Positions 23,942 to 33,210 are shown, counted from the first letter of the stretch. The stretch is 39,769 bases of DNA from Flavobacteriales bacterium UBA1958 (GCA_002336675.1 DDEI01000022.1:1-39769); one strand, 5' to 3'. Notes: generated by a model from the letters alone, not told the origin. Program-made: numbers and translations.

Positions 23942-25563
23942 TGAAGGGTTTTTTAGCTATACTATTTTATATGTTACTAAATAGTAGCGCGTTAGCTGAA
24001 TATGAAAAGTTCTGGGTATTCTTTACTGATAAGGAGGGTATGGAGTTTAACCCTTACGATTACTTTGATTATAAGGCTATAGAGAGGAGGGAGTCACTAG
24101 GGCTGAGTTTATATGACATTACGGATTACCCTGTAAATCCTAACTATATTGATGGAGTAGAAAAATGTGTGAGTTCTATAAGTTATCATACTAGATGGTT
24201 TAATGCGGTTTCGGTAAAGGCTTCTTCTAACGAGATAGAAAAAGTAAAAGCCCTTTCTTATGTAAAAGGTGTAATGCTTTTTTCCAAAAGCTCCATGCTT
24301 ATTACTGATGAATATTTTGAGGAACAATCCGATAGATCTGATTCACTTATAAAGTACCAAACAGAAAGAATGGGCCGTAGTGAATTTCAAAAGGCTAGAA
24401 TTGATGGAGCTGGGATAAGGATAGCAGTTCTGGATGCAGGTTTTACTGATTCAGACATAAATCCATGTTTTAACCATTTGAGAGAGGAAAATAAAATCAT
24501 AGCGACTTATGATTTTGTGAAAAATAATTTAGACGTATACAATGGTCATTATCATGGAACAGCAGTCTTAAGTTGTATTGCAGGAATCTATGCGGCAGAA
24601 GGGAGATCAGACACTTTAGGTTTGGCTACGGGATCTGAGTTTCTGTTAGCTAGAACTGAAAAGGCTCAAATAGAAGTTTTCTCTGAAGAAGAAAACTGGC
24701 TGGCAGCTGTAGAATGGAGTGATAGAAATGGAGCTGATATAATAAACAGCTCATTGGGTTATACAGGGAGCAGGTATTTTTATAGAGACATGAATGGGTC
24801 GAACAGCCTGGTAAGTAGAGCAGGAAATCTAGCAGCCAAAAAAGGCATTTTAGTGATTAACTCAGCGGGGAATGATGGATCAGGAGACTGGAATTTTGTA
24901 GGGGCTCCAGCAGACGCAGATAGTGTATTGGCAGTGGGAGGATTGTTGCCTTCGTCTGGAATACATACTGCTTTTAGTTCTGTCGGTCCTACATACGATT
25001 TTAGACAAAAACCGAATGTTACAGCTTATGGGCATGTGATAGCAGCCAAAAAGGATAATGTTTCAGAAACACAAGGAACATCCTTTTCATCTCCACTTAC
25101 TGCAGGGTTTGCTGCATGCGCATGGCAGGCAAATAGAAGTTGGAGTAATATGGAGCTTTTCCATGAATTAGAAAAAGGTTCAGATTTATATCCTTACTGT
25201 GATTATGCTCATGGATACGGAGTTCCACAGGCGTCCTATTTTTTAGATAAAACTGAAGCAGTTCCACCTTCGATAACTCTGGAGAAGTCCGAGTCAGAAA
25301 TAAAAGTAACTATCATGAGTCCTTCATTGAGTATTAGAGAAGATCAGACTGAGATAGAAATGCTCCTTAATAGCTCTGTCAATTGTGTAAGCGACTATGA
25401 AGACTATCTGTTTTATCAATTTCAAACGGCAGACGGAATCATTACGTCTTATAACGTTACAGATCTGCAAGGAGCAGAAAGTTATTCGTTTAATTATCCT
25501 TCAAAAGCAGAAAAAGCAATAGTTTATTATGAAGGATATACCATAGAAATGAGATTAAAATGA
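23941..25563 (+). CDS. Secreted S8 subtilisin-like serine peptidase
   Basis: The 540-aa protein has a signal peptide (residues 1 to about 19, ending SALA). An N-terminal segment follows (EYEKFWVFFTDKEG), common in Bacteroidota subtilases. The triad is complete: D165 (IAVLDAGF), H205 (HYHGTAV) and S381 (GTSFSSP), with oxyanion Asn311 (NSAGNDGSGD). Residues about 420-540 form a C-terminal region with beta-strand character and no clear conserved T9SS tail, so the export route beyond the inner membrane is uncertain. It overlaps glnS by one base and its TGA overlaps the next ATG by four bases (ATGA), giving tight translational coupling through three genes. Confidence 0.92.
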   Translation: MKGFLAILFYMLLNSSALAEYEKFWVFFTDKEGMEFNPYDYFDYKAIERRESLGLSLYDITDYPVNPNYIDGVEKCVSSISYHTRWFNAVSVKASSNEIEKVKALSYVKGVMLFSKSSMLITDEYFEEQSDRSDSLIKYQTERMGRSEFQKARIDGAGIRIAVLDAGFTDSDINPCFNHLREENKIIATYDFVKNNLDVYNGHYHGTAVLSCIAGIYAAEGRSDTLGLATGSEFLLARTEKAQIEVFSEEENWLAAVEWSDRNGADIINSSLGYTGSRYFYRDMNGSNSLVSRAGNLAAKKGILVINSAGNDGSGDWNFVGAPADADSVLAVGGLLPSSGIHTAFSSVGPTYDFRQKPNVTAYGHVIAAKKDNVSETQGTSFSSPLTAGFAACAWQANRSWSNMELFHELEKGSDLYPYCDYAHGYGVPQASYFLDKTEAVPPSITLEKSESEIKVTIMSPSLSIREDQTEIEMLLNSSVNCVSDYEDYLFYQFQTADGIITSYNVTDLQGAESYSFNYPSKAEKAIVYYEGYTIEMRLK

Positions 25564-26273
25564 AAAAATTTATAATAATACTTAGTTTGCTTTCGACAAC
25601 AACTCTTTACAGCCAAGAGATAGTGCTAGAAAGAAACGTAGCTGACGATAGAGATTCTGTAGAAGACGATAATTCTAAGAGTCAGTTGAGGTGGGGGTAT
25701 AATCTGACATTAGATGCACTAGACAGCCTGAACACTCTGTGGTCCTCCACTAGCATCAATTATAATGGAATGAAATTATTTAGGCCAGTTAAATTTTATA
25801 GTCTTGGACTAAATTACGGTATTCAATTCGACAACTTTAAATTGGACCAAGATTCAGCTAACCTTCTTTCTTTAAATCATATAAATGATCGCCAGCACTT
25901 GCATCTATATACAGGAAGAATAGGACTGACGAATAGGTTTCACTTAGGGAAACATGGAATAAAAGAAGGAGCTTTTATAGAAATAGGAGCAGTAGGAGCT
26001 ATCCGTATTACCTCTAGAATGAAAATAGAAAACGAGATAGAACCAAAGGCACAGGGAAACGCTGGAGCAGAAGAAGTAAATATGACGTATAAGAGACTTC
26101 AGTATATAGAGCTTCTTCAGTACTATGCCACAGCGGCTATAGGTCGAAATGGTCTAGCACTTTATGGAGAGTATAGAATCTCTAACTTGTTTAAGAAATA
26201 TGAAGCTATCCGCAATGATATAAAGCTTCCCGAAATAGCTCCTTTGAATATTGGGCTAAGAGTTGAATTCTAA
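25560..26273 (+). CDS. Exported protein, probable outer-membrane beta-barrel
   Basis: The 237-aa protein has a signal peptide (residues 1 to about 19, ending LYSQ). After an acidic linker (about residues 25-43) it shows alternating aromatic strands (SLGLNYGIQF, RIGLTNRFHLG, FIEIGAVGAIRI, GLALYGEYRI, PLNIGLRVEF) and ends with Phe, as in outer-membrane barrels. No named family is recognised. Its start overlaps the subtilase stop (ATGA at 25560-25563), and its stop is next to the following gene. Position within the same transcription unit suggests envelope-related roles. Confidence 0.7.
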   Translation: MKKFIIILSLLSTTTLYSQEIVLERNVADDRDSVEDDNSKSQLRWGYNLTLDALDSLNTLWSSTSINYNGMKLFRPVKFYSLGLNYGIQFDNFKLDQDSANLLSLNHINDRQHLHLYTGRIGLTNRFHLGKHGIKEGAFIEIGAVGAIRITSRMKIENEIEPKAQGNAGAEEVNMTYKRLQYIELLQYYATAAIGRNGLALYGEYRISNLFKKYEAIRNDIKLPEIAPLNIGLRVEF

Positions 26274-26793
26274 GGTGCTGAGAGTTCTAATAGCGGCGTT
26301 CGTTTTATTCATCGGCACGGAGGCATCTGCCAAAAAAGTTCCAGCAGAGATAGTTCTAATTTCGAATGACACTGTTATGGGAACTATATCAGGATACAGA
26401 AATGGACTCATTTCACCATACAGTAAGGTGAGAGCCGATAGAAGATATGTGTTAAGTGAAATTAAATCTATAACAATTTTAGAAGAAAACAGTTACTTTA
26501 AAGTAATCCATACGTCTGTCTACGAGGACAGTACTTATTTGTTTATTAGGGAGTTGAAAAACCAAAAATGGAAAGGACTAATTAGTTTTAGGCAGTGTAC
26601 TTGTCATGGGCGTTATCAGATAACGGAGGCTATCTTTATAGAACGCCAACAGAAACTACAACCTATCCTTAAACATCTTTTTAGAGATAAAATTCTTAAG
26701 AAACGGGGAGACTATTTTGGTCTTACTTCAGAACAAAAGGTCCTAATGGCTTTAGTGAGTTTTAAATTTTCTTCTATTACAGAAGTATTATAG
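26263..26793 (+). CDS. Exported hypothetical protein
   Basis: The product is 176 aa from TTG 26263, or 172 aa from GTG 26275; no ATG exists in the right place, so the start is uncertain. The N-terminus is a clear signal peptide (VLRVLIAAFVLFIGTEASA), then AEIVLISNDTVMGTISGYRNG, a short beta-rich region, and a C-terminal basic helix region (LQPILKHLFRDKILKKRGDYFGL) that looks membrane- or nucleic-acid-like. A lone CTCHGRY motif contains two cysteines. I recognise no family. It overlaps the end of the previous barrel gene by up to 11 bp and precedes the S46 peptidase by 42 bp. Confidence 0.6.
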   Translation: MNSKVLRVLIAAFVLFIGTEASAKKVPAEIVLISNDTVMGTISGYRNGLISPYSKVRADRRYVLSEIKSITILEENSYFKVIHTSVYEDSTYLFIRELKNQKWKGLISFRQCTCHGRYQITEAIFIERQQKLQPILKHLFRDKILKKRGDYFGLTSEQKVLMALVSFKFSSITEVL

Positions 26794-26835
26794 ACTGAGT
26801 TAATTCTGTATTTTCGGTAACTGAAAAAAAAGTTC

Positions 26836-29001
26836 ATGAAAACTATTGGTATAAACATTTGCCTAGCCATAACGCTATTAATTTCCTTTAATATAAATGC
26901 CACTGAAGGTATGTGGATTCCTACACTTCTAAAAGCAGTAGAGGATGATATGCAAGCTATGGGTTTAGAGTTATCTGCGGAAGATATTTATAGTATTAAT
27001 CACAGTAGTCTTAAAGATGCGATTGTTCATTTTGGGGGAGGATGTACAGCAGAATTAATTTCAGACCAGGGATTACTCCTTACAAATCATCATTGCGGAT
27101 ATGGTCAAATTCAAAGCCATAGTAGCTTAGAGAATAATTACCTTAAAAATGGATTTTGGGCATCTACATTGAAAGATGAATTACCAAATGAAGGACTCAC
27201 GGCTACACTGATAGATAGGATAGAAGATGTCTCTTCGAGAATGATGGAGGGAATTACTGATAGAATGACTACTGAAGAAGTCCAAGATAAACTACAGGAA
27301 AACTCAAAAGCTATCGAGGAGTCAGCTACTAGCGATCTTTTAGCGGCCAAAGTGAGGGCTTATAATTATGGTAACTCATACTTCTTAATAGTAACTAAAA
27401 CGTATAAGGATGTGAGACTAGTAGGATCGCCACCAGATGCGGTAGGTAAGTTTGGTGGTGATACAGATAACTGGGTTTGGCCAAGGCATACAGGTGATTT
27501 CTCACTTTTTAGAATATATGCGGATGCTACGAATGAGCCAGCAGAATTCAGTGATTCTAATGTCCCATATAAGCCTATTCAGCATTTGAAAGTTTCGTTA
27601 GATGGTTTAGATGAGGGAGACTTTACCATGGTATTTGGGTTCCCAGGGAAAACGGAACAATTTCTAACTTCAGATGCAGTAGAGTACTTAGTGAATGAGT
27701 CTAATCCGATGAGAATTCATATGAGAGATGAAAGCTTGAACATTATAGATGCAGCCATGAGAGCAGATGAACAAACCAAAATACAGTATGCCTCTAAGCA
27801 GTCAGGTATAAGCAATGCATGGAAAAAATGGAAAGGTCAGAACAGAGGGTTAAAACGTATGGACGCCCTCGGACAAAAACAGACACTCGAAGCAGAATTC
27901 CAAAATAGGGTAAAGGGTGATCTCAAGTATTCAAGTGTATTGGCAGATCTTAATGAGCTTCAAGAAGCGAACGAATCTTATAAGAAAGCAAGAGAATTAT
28001 TTATAGAATATTATTACTATGGACCTGAAATTATTTCCTTTGCTAAAGACGTATCTAATTTCGGAAAAGAATATTTAAATCTAGAGAAGGAAGAAGAAAA
28101 GAAAACGTTGAAGGATAAATTTACTAAAACAGCAAATGACTATTTTGATGACTACAATGCTAGCATAGACCAGAATATATTCATTGCACTAACGCCATTG
28201 TATTCAGAGTATTTAGATGATAATTTAGAACCGGTGGAATTACTCGCGGGAAAGGAGGGATGGGGTATTTACGCTAAAGAAGTATTTAAGAATAAAGTTC
28301 TGACGAGTAGAGAGAACTGTATTTCTTATATCAGTGATATATCAAAAGTAAAACACAAGAGGTTTCAGAAGTCTGCAGCATCCAGGCTAGCTAATCAATT
28401 AGTAGAGGTATTTTATACACTAGCTCTTCCATCATACAGAAAGTATAATGGAGAAATAGAAAGTAAAATGAAGGTTTATACAGATGGGCTAATGAAATTA
28501 TTCCCTAATAAAGATTACTGGGCAGATGCTAATTCTACATTAAGATTAACCTACGGTAAAGCTGAAGGGAGTGAGCCTAGAGATGGAATGGAGTATAAGT
28601 TTTATACTACAGCTGATGGTATTTTGGCTAAGAATGCTTCAGGATTAAAGGACTATGAGCTTCCAGAAGATTTGGTAACTTTATTGAAAGAAGAAAATTA
28701 TGGAAAGTATGCAGATTCAGATGGAGAATTAAGAGTCTGTTTTACTGGATCTAATCATACCACTGGCGGTAATTCAGGAAGTCCTGCCTTAGACGGAAAA
28801 GGTCATTTGGTAGGTTTAAACTTCGACAGGTCTTGGGAAAGTACCATGAGTGATATTATGTTTGACCCTAACCAGTGTAGAAACATCATGGTAGATATTC
28901 GTTATGTGCTCTTTATAATTGATAAGTATGCAGGGGCTACTAGATTAATAGATGAAATGGACTTAGTCCGATCTGGTGAAGCTAAAGCTGAAACAAACTA
29001 G
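26836..29001 (+). CDS. dpp11: S46 dipeptidyl peptidase with DPP11-type (Asp/Glu) specificity residue
   Basis: The 721-aa exported serine peptidase has a signal peptide (residues 1 to about 22, ending NINA), then the MWIP start of the mature enzyme. The S46 chymotrypsin-like motifs are TNHHCGYG (His at 85-86), GKFGGDTDNWVWPRHTGDF (catalytic Asp region) and TGGNSGSP (catalytic S647). Specificity in S46 follows the residue 18 after the catalytic Ser: Gly in DPP7 (hydrophobic P1), Arg in DPP11 (Asp/Glu P1). Here it is R665 in LNFDRSW, so release of X-Asp/X-Glu dipeptides is predicted. A TATTTTCG element (one mismatch from the promoter box) in the 42-bp gap may give its own promoter. Gene name follows that residue. 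Confidence 0.9.
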   Translation: MKTIGINICLAITLLISFNINATEGMWIPTLLKAVEDDMQAMGLELSAEDIYSINHSSLKDAIVHFGGGCTAELISDQGLLLTNHHCGYGQIQSHSSLENNYLKNGFWASTLKDELPNEGLTATLIDRIEDVSSRMMEGITDRMTTEEVQDKLQENSKAIEESATSDLLAAKVRAYNYGNSYFLIVTKTYKDVRLVGSPPDAVGKFGGDTDNWVWPRHTGDFSLFRIYADATNEPAEFSDSNVPYKPIQHLKVSLDGLDEGDFTMVFGFPGKTEQFLTSDAVEYLVNESNPMRIHMRDESLNIIDAAMRADEQTKIQYASKQSGISNAWKKWKGQNRGLKRMDALGQKQTLEAEFQNRVKGDLKYSSVLADLNELQEANESYKKARELFIEYYYYGPEIISFAKDVSNFGKEYLNLEKEEEKKTLKDKFTKTANDYFDDYNASIDQNIFIALTPLYSEYLDDNLEPVELLAGKEGWGIYAKEVFKNKVLTSRENCISYISDISKVKHKRFQKSAASRLANQLVEVFYTLALPSYRKYNGEIESKMKVYTDGLMKLFPNKDYWADANSTLRLTYGKAEGSEPRDGMEYKFYTTADGILAKNASGLKDYELPEDLVTLLKEENYGKYADSDGELRVCFTGSNHTTGGNSGSPALDGKGHLVGLNFDRSWESTMSDIMFDPNQCRNIMVDIRYVLFIIDKYAGATRLIDEMDLVRSGEAKAETN

Positions 29002-29032
29002 TAACTACCACCCCAAAAAGTCAGAAAAATTC

Positions 29033-29146
29033 TTAAGAAATCAAGTAGATAACTGTTATAACTAAAGCGAAACAGCTTAGTGCAAACACCACTGGACCGG
29101 CGATTTCATTTTGTTCTGGCTCGTGATGTTCTGTATGTTCTGACAT
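29033..29146 (-). CDS. 37-aa single-pass membrane peptide, unknown
   Basis: ATG at 29144-29146 and TAA at 29033-29035 encode a peptide with a His/Glu-rich N-terminus (MSEHTEHHEPEQNEIAG) and a hydrophobic helix (PVVFALSCFALVITVIYLIS). An exact TAnnTTTG promoter box (TATTTTTG, 29171-29178 on the minus strand) lies 24 bp upstream. The peptide pattern resembles small auxiliary subunits of respiratory complexes, but no respiratory genes are adjacent, so this is only a thought. It lies on the strand opposite to both flanking genes and is below usual ORF cutoffs. Coding is supported by the clean Met-to-stop frame, amphipathic-to-hydrophobic design and promoter position. Confidence 0.6.
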   Translation of the reverse strand: MSEHTEHHEPEQNEIAGPVVFALSCFALVITVIYLIS

Positions 29147-29170
29147 TGTAGTATTATTTTAATTGTGCTG

Positions 29171-29178
29171 CAAAAATA
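29171..29178 (-). promoter_or_regulatory. -7 promoter box for the 37-aa membrane peptide
   Basis: TATTTTTG on the minus strand, exact TAnnTTTG match, 24 bp before the ATG. The -33 element is weak (TTAG with a 21-bp spacer). Confidence 0.45.
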
Positions 29179-29321
29179 ATTTAGTTCTCTTTTTTGTGCT
29201 AACTAATTCTTTTAAAATTTTCAAATATTTATTTTAAGTAGTTTAGGATTACATTGTGCATCATAAAGTATATTGTTATTAGGATGTGAAGAAATGAGGG
29301 TCCCTGCAACCATTCTTGTAT

Positions 29322-29329
29322 TAGATTTG
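29322..29329 (+). promoter_or_regulatory. -7 promoter box for the CotH-kinase protein gene
   Basis: TAGATTTG matches TAnnTTTG, 39 bp before the ATG at 29369. This supports a start at 29369 rather than further upstream. A near-duplicate CCTGCAAC occurs on both sides (29303 and 29347). Confidence 0.4.
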
Positions 29330-29368
29330 TCATACTATCAAGGTACCTGCAACAATAAATTTGAATAC

Positions 29369-32300
29369 ATGAAAAAAATAGCACTAGCGTTATTTGTACT
29401 TTTCTCTTTTACTGCTCAATTACAAGTAGTTATAAACGAGTATAGCGCGGCAAATCGAGATGTTTGGACAGATAATTATGGAGATGACCCTGATTGGTTC
29501 GAGCTTTATAATTCTGGAGGTGCTGCAGTAAATTTAGCAGGATATTTTCTAACTGATAATCCAGACAATTTAGATAAATGGGAGATACCTGCAGGATTTA
29601 CTATCAATGGAGGTGAAACTGTGAGAATTTGGGCTTCAGGTCGAGGTGAATCAGATGGAACGAATCATCATGCAGATTTCAAGCTCACTCAAATGCGACA
29701 GGAGTATGTAATTCTCTCTGATCCAGGGTTATCAATTTTAGATCAAGTTTGGATAGAAACCCCGAACAAATTAGGCCATTCTGCAGGAAGACTCGTTGAT
29801 GGAGGGGCTATATGGGGAGTTTTCGAAAATCCTACACCAGGAAATCCGAATTCAGGTGGAGTTACTGGTTATGCACCTACTCCTGTTTTTTCTCAAGCAG
29901 CAGGTTTTTACGGAGGAGCACAAAACATTTCCATAACTACTGATTCAGGCTTCGATATTAGATACACTACAGATGGAACAGAGCCTGATGCTGGATCAGA
30001 TTTATATACGTCCCCAGTGAATTTAGCAGACGTTACAACACTAAGAGCCAAAAGCTTCTCTGATGGAGGCTCGGACCATATTGAAAGTTTTAACGCTACG
30101 AATACTTACTTTATCGGAGTTAGTCATACATTTTCTACATTTTCCGTTAATGGTCAATTAGGAATCTGGGGAGCAGGTGGTGGATCCGGTGGCGGAGGCG
30201 GAGGCTGGGGCGGAGGCGGAGGACCTCATGTTGTTTCTGTAGAATTTTTCGATGAAGCTGGAGTAAGACAATGGCAGCTAGAGGGCGAAATGAGAAGACA
30301 TGGAAATGACTCCTGGGCATATGAACAGAAAGGAATGAGACTTCATGTTCATGATGAATATGGCTATGCCAACAAGATAGATCATCAAATGTTTTCTGTA
30401 AAAGATAGAACAGATTTTGATGTGATAATCATCAAAGCAGCGGGTTCTGATAATTACCCAGGGTCGCCAGCCCCTACTGCAGCTCACTTAAGAGATGGAT
30501 GGGTGCAAACTCTTAGTCATAATGCAGGTTTAGAGGTAGATGAAAGAACTTATGAGCACACTGTAAACTACTTAAATGGCGAATATTGGGGAGTTTATGA
30601 ATACAGAGAAAGAATAGACGAAGATTTCACTCAAGAATATTATAATACATCTGGGAATGAGATGGACATGTTAGAGCAGTGGGGAGGAGTAGATGTGGAA
30701 TATGGAACTCTGCAGAACTGGGAAGATACCTACGATTATATTCGATTTAATGACATGACTCTAGACGCTAATTATCAAGCAGCCTTGCAATTAATTAATA
30801 AAGAAAGCTTTATCGATTATATGATAATTAATACGTTTTTTGTGAACTCCGATTGGCTAAACTGGAACACGAAATGGTGGCAAGGATTAGATCCAAATAA
30901 TCCTATGCCTTGGAGATATGCCTTATGGGATATGGATAATATTTCAGATTTAGGACAGAATTACACAGGGTGGAGTTCGACCGGTTTTGAATCGCCAACA
31001 GTATGCGAGGTGTCTACAGTATTCGGGAATGGACCGTCATGGAATTCCGATGTAGGTCATTCGGAGATCTACCGGAATCTGTTAGAGAACGAATCATTCT
31101 TTCAAGATTATATTAATAGATATACTGACTTATTAAATGGGGCATTGCACTGTGATGCTATGACCGCACTCTTAGACGAATTCGAGGTGGAGATGCTTCC
31201 TGAAATGCAGGGCCAAGTGGATAGATGGGGTGGAAGTGTAGCAGGGTGGCAAGATAATGTTGATGCTATTCGACAATTCAATTGTGATAGATATGATTTT
31301 GTGTATACTGTTATTCAAGATTGTTTTCCAGATTTAGAGGGCCCCTTTAATGTTACCGCGAACGTAAATGGAGTGGGAGAGATTCTTTTCAGTACCACTT
31401 CTGTAACAGATACATTCGAAGGAATTTACTTTGGAGGACTAACTATTTCCTTAGAAGCTATTGAAACTTGCGGTTCTACTTTTAATGGATGGAATGTAGT
31501 CTCTGGTGATGCGGTATTTGCAGACCCTATGGCGCTTAATCAAGAAGTGAATTTAACGAGTGATTTAGTCATAGAGGCAACATTTATTCCAAATAATGCT
31601 CCTATTGACATCTATTTTCAAACAGACCCTCCGGGATTCGGAGGTATAATGGTAGATGGAATAGAGATAACTTTACCAGGAACATACGCGTATACATCAG
31701 CCACCCAACTAGAGCTATCAGCTATAGAAAGTGGATTTGAAATATTCGATAACTGGGAAGTAATATATAACGAAATTCTAGGAGACGATGATGATGCAGT
31801 TATTTCATTAAACGCGTGTGAAAATGACACTATTCTAGCAGAGTTTGATGTCTTCTTAAGTGAGTCACTTACTTTCGATGTGATGCCAGCGGGCTCAGGA
31901 ACTATCAGTGCAGAAGGCGTAATTATTCCAGCTTATCCGACTACAGCAGATTACGCTTTAGATATTAATATCGATTTAGAAGCAACCCCCTCAGATGCTA
32001 GTTGGCAGTTCGTTCAATGGCAGTTAAATAATCATTTACTTAATCCAGATGAATTTTCTATTATAGCTGACTTTGATTTTCTTGTCGAGGATACACTTAT
32101 AGCTGTATTTGAGGAGGTACCTACTTTCTCAGTTGTCATTGATCTTTCAGATGCTGATGCTGGAGTAATTACAAACTCGGGAAATACTTATGAAGCAGGT
32201 GACATTATAGAGATTATAGAAAGCGGAACGTTAACTTTAGATGTCACTGCGAATGAATGGTATGAGTTTGATTACTGGGTGACTTCAGGAGGTGTTATTA

Positions 32301-33196
32301 TAGATGGAAATGATACTGATGCTCTTTTAGATTTTATTATTAACGGAGATGGAACGATAACAGCTGTGTTTATTTATACTGAGCATTGGGATATATCTAT
32401 TGATGTTTTTCCTGTAGGCTCAGGAACAGTAAGTCTAGAGGGGATAGATTTAGTTACTTATCCTTATATTGAGACGTATATAATTAATGATAATATAAAC
32501 TTAATAGCTACGCCCATAGATCAGTGGTGGTACTTTAGTCATTGGGAGGCCGCTGGTCAGTTGTTTACTCCAGATAATCTGCAGACAGCAGTTTCTGCTA
32601 GCATTCAGTCTGGTGATGCTATAGTGGCTGTATTCATTTCGTTAGACAATTATGATATAACAGTTCAGGTAAAACCAGAAAATGCAGGTACGGTAACTTT
32701 TGATTTAGGATATGTAACGAGTACAGAATGGACTGGAGTGATTCAGGGGAATGTACCATCTCAATTTATGGCAGTAGAGAATCAGTTCTACAATTTTATG
32801 GGCTGGACAAGTTCTACTCATTTGCCAACACCATCAAATAATGATGCTAACGTAGTATTTAACTTTGGTCAAACAGATACCGTGGTAGCAGTATTTGAGC
32901 AGATAGATTTTTCGTTTTACATTCCCAATACGTTTACTCCAAATCAGGACGGGTTAAATGAGTTCTGGCTGCCGGTTTCTTCAGCAGCTGACCCCTCAGC
33001 ATACCATTGCATTATATTTAATAGGCAGGGCGAGGTGGTTTTCGAAACTAGAGACCTTTATGAAGGTTGGGATGGCTCATTCCTTGGCAGAGATCATTAT
33101 GTAAAAGATGATGTATATAACTTTGTCATAACTACTAAGTCTTACCACGAACTTGGAAACATCACTAAGAAAGGTCATATTACTGTATTAAGATAA
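29369..33196 (+). CDS. T9SS-exported multidomain CotH-kinase protein
   Basis: This is a 1275-aa secreted protein. A signal peptide (1 to about 18) leads to a lamin-tail domain (about 20-125: VINEYSAANRDVWTDNYGDD, DWFELYNSGG, VNLAGYFLTDN). A chitobiase-C-type beta domain follows (about 170-232, RYTTDGTEP), then a Gly-rich linker (264-285). The CotH-like kinase region (about 288-640) has GEYWGVYEYRERIDEDF and YALWDMDN, which resemble the conserved ATP/metal-binding motifs of CotH. Next come six repeats of the divergent InlB-B type (about 660-1177; GSGTxSxEG...W, ending AVF) and a C-terminal CHU_C T9SS domain (1180-1275; FYIPNTFTPNQDGLNE, GWDGSF). ATG 29369 is preferred because the signal peptide begins there. 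CotH proteins phosphorylate other proteins in spore coats; here the substrate is unknown. Confidence 0.9.
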   Translation: MKKIALALFVLFSFTAQLQVVINEYSAANRDVWTDNYGDDPDWFELYNSGGAAVNLAGYFLTDNPDNLDKWEIPAGFTINGGETVRIWASGRGESDGTNHHADFKLTQMRQEYVILSDPGLSILDQVWIETPNKLGHSAGRLVDGGAIWGVFENPTPGNPNSGGVTGYAPTPVFSQAAGFYGGAQNISITTDSGFDIRYTTDGTEPDAGSDLYTSPVNLADVTTLRAKSFSDGGSDHIESFNATNTYFIGVSHTFSTFSVNGQLGIWGAGGGSGGGGGGWGGGGGPHVVSVEFFDEAGVRQWQLEGEMRRHGNDSWAYEQKGMRLHVHDEYGYANKIDHQMFSVKDRTDFDVIIIKAAGSDNYPGSPAPTAAHLRDGWVQTLSHNAGLEVDERTYEHTVNYLNGEYWGVYEYRERIDEDFTQEYYNTSGNEMDMLEQWGGVDVEYGTLQNWEDTYDYIRFNDMTLDANYQAALQLINKESFIDYMIINTFFVNSDWLNWNTKWWQGLDPNNPMPWRYALWDMDNISDLGQNYTGWSSTGFESPTVCEVSTVFGNGPSWNSDVGHSEIYRNLLENESFFQDYINRYTDLLNGALHCDAMTALLDEFEVEMLPEMQGQVDRWGGSVAGWQDNVDAIRQFNCDRYDFVYTVIQDCFPDLEGPFNVTANVNGVGEILFSTTSVTDTFEGIYFGGLTISLEAIETCGSTFNGWNVVSGDAVFADPMALNQEVNLTSDLVIEATFIPNNAPIDIYFQTDPPGFGGIMVDGIEITLPGTYAYTSATQLELSAIESGFEIFDNWEVIYNEILGDDDDAVISLNACENDTILAEFDVFLSESLTFDVMPAGSGTISAEGVIIPAYPTTADYALDINIDLEATPSDASWQFVQWQLNNHLLNPDEFSIIADFDFLVEDTLIAVFEEVPTFSVVIDLSDADAGVITNSGNTYEAGDIIEIIESGTLTLDVTANEWYEFDYWVTSGGVIIDGNDTDALLDFIINGDGTITAVFIYTEHWDISIDVFPVGSGTVSLEGIDLVTYPYIETYIINDNINLIATPIDQWWYFSHWEAAGQLFTPDNLQTAVSASIQSGDAIVAVFISLDNYDITVQVKPENAGTVTFDLGYVTSTEWTGVIQGNVPSQFMAVENQFYNFMGWTSSTHLPTPSNNDANVVFNFGQTDTVVAVFEQIDFSFYIPNTFTPNQDGLNEFWLPVSSAADPSAYHCIIFNRQGEVVFETRDLYEGWDGSFLGRDHYVKDDVYNFVITTKSYHELGNITKKGHITVLR
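30165..30225 (+). repeat. In-frame GGCGGA-type tract encoding a glycine-rich linker
   Basis: A short, locally GC-rich run of GGN codons encodes a Gly-rich stretch with two Trp between the beta domain and the CotH domain of the T9SS protein. It contrasts with the AT-rich surroundings, is slippage-prone in whole codons, and could vary in length between strains. Confidence 0.7.
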
Positions 33197-33210
33197 TAGA
33201 GGAAATCTTC

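Noticed and set aside
29273..29368. 32-residue N-terminal extension of the CotH-kinase protein
   Set aside because: Covers the promoter-like box at 29322-29329 and would bury the signal peptide inside the protein.
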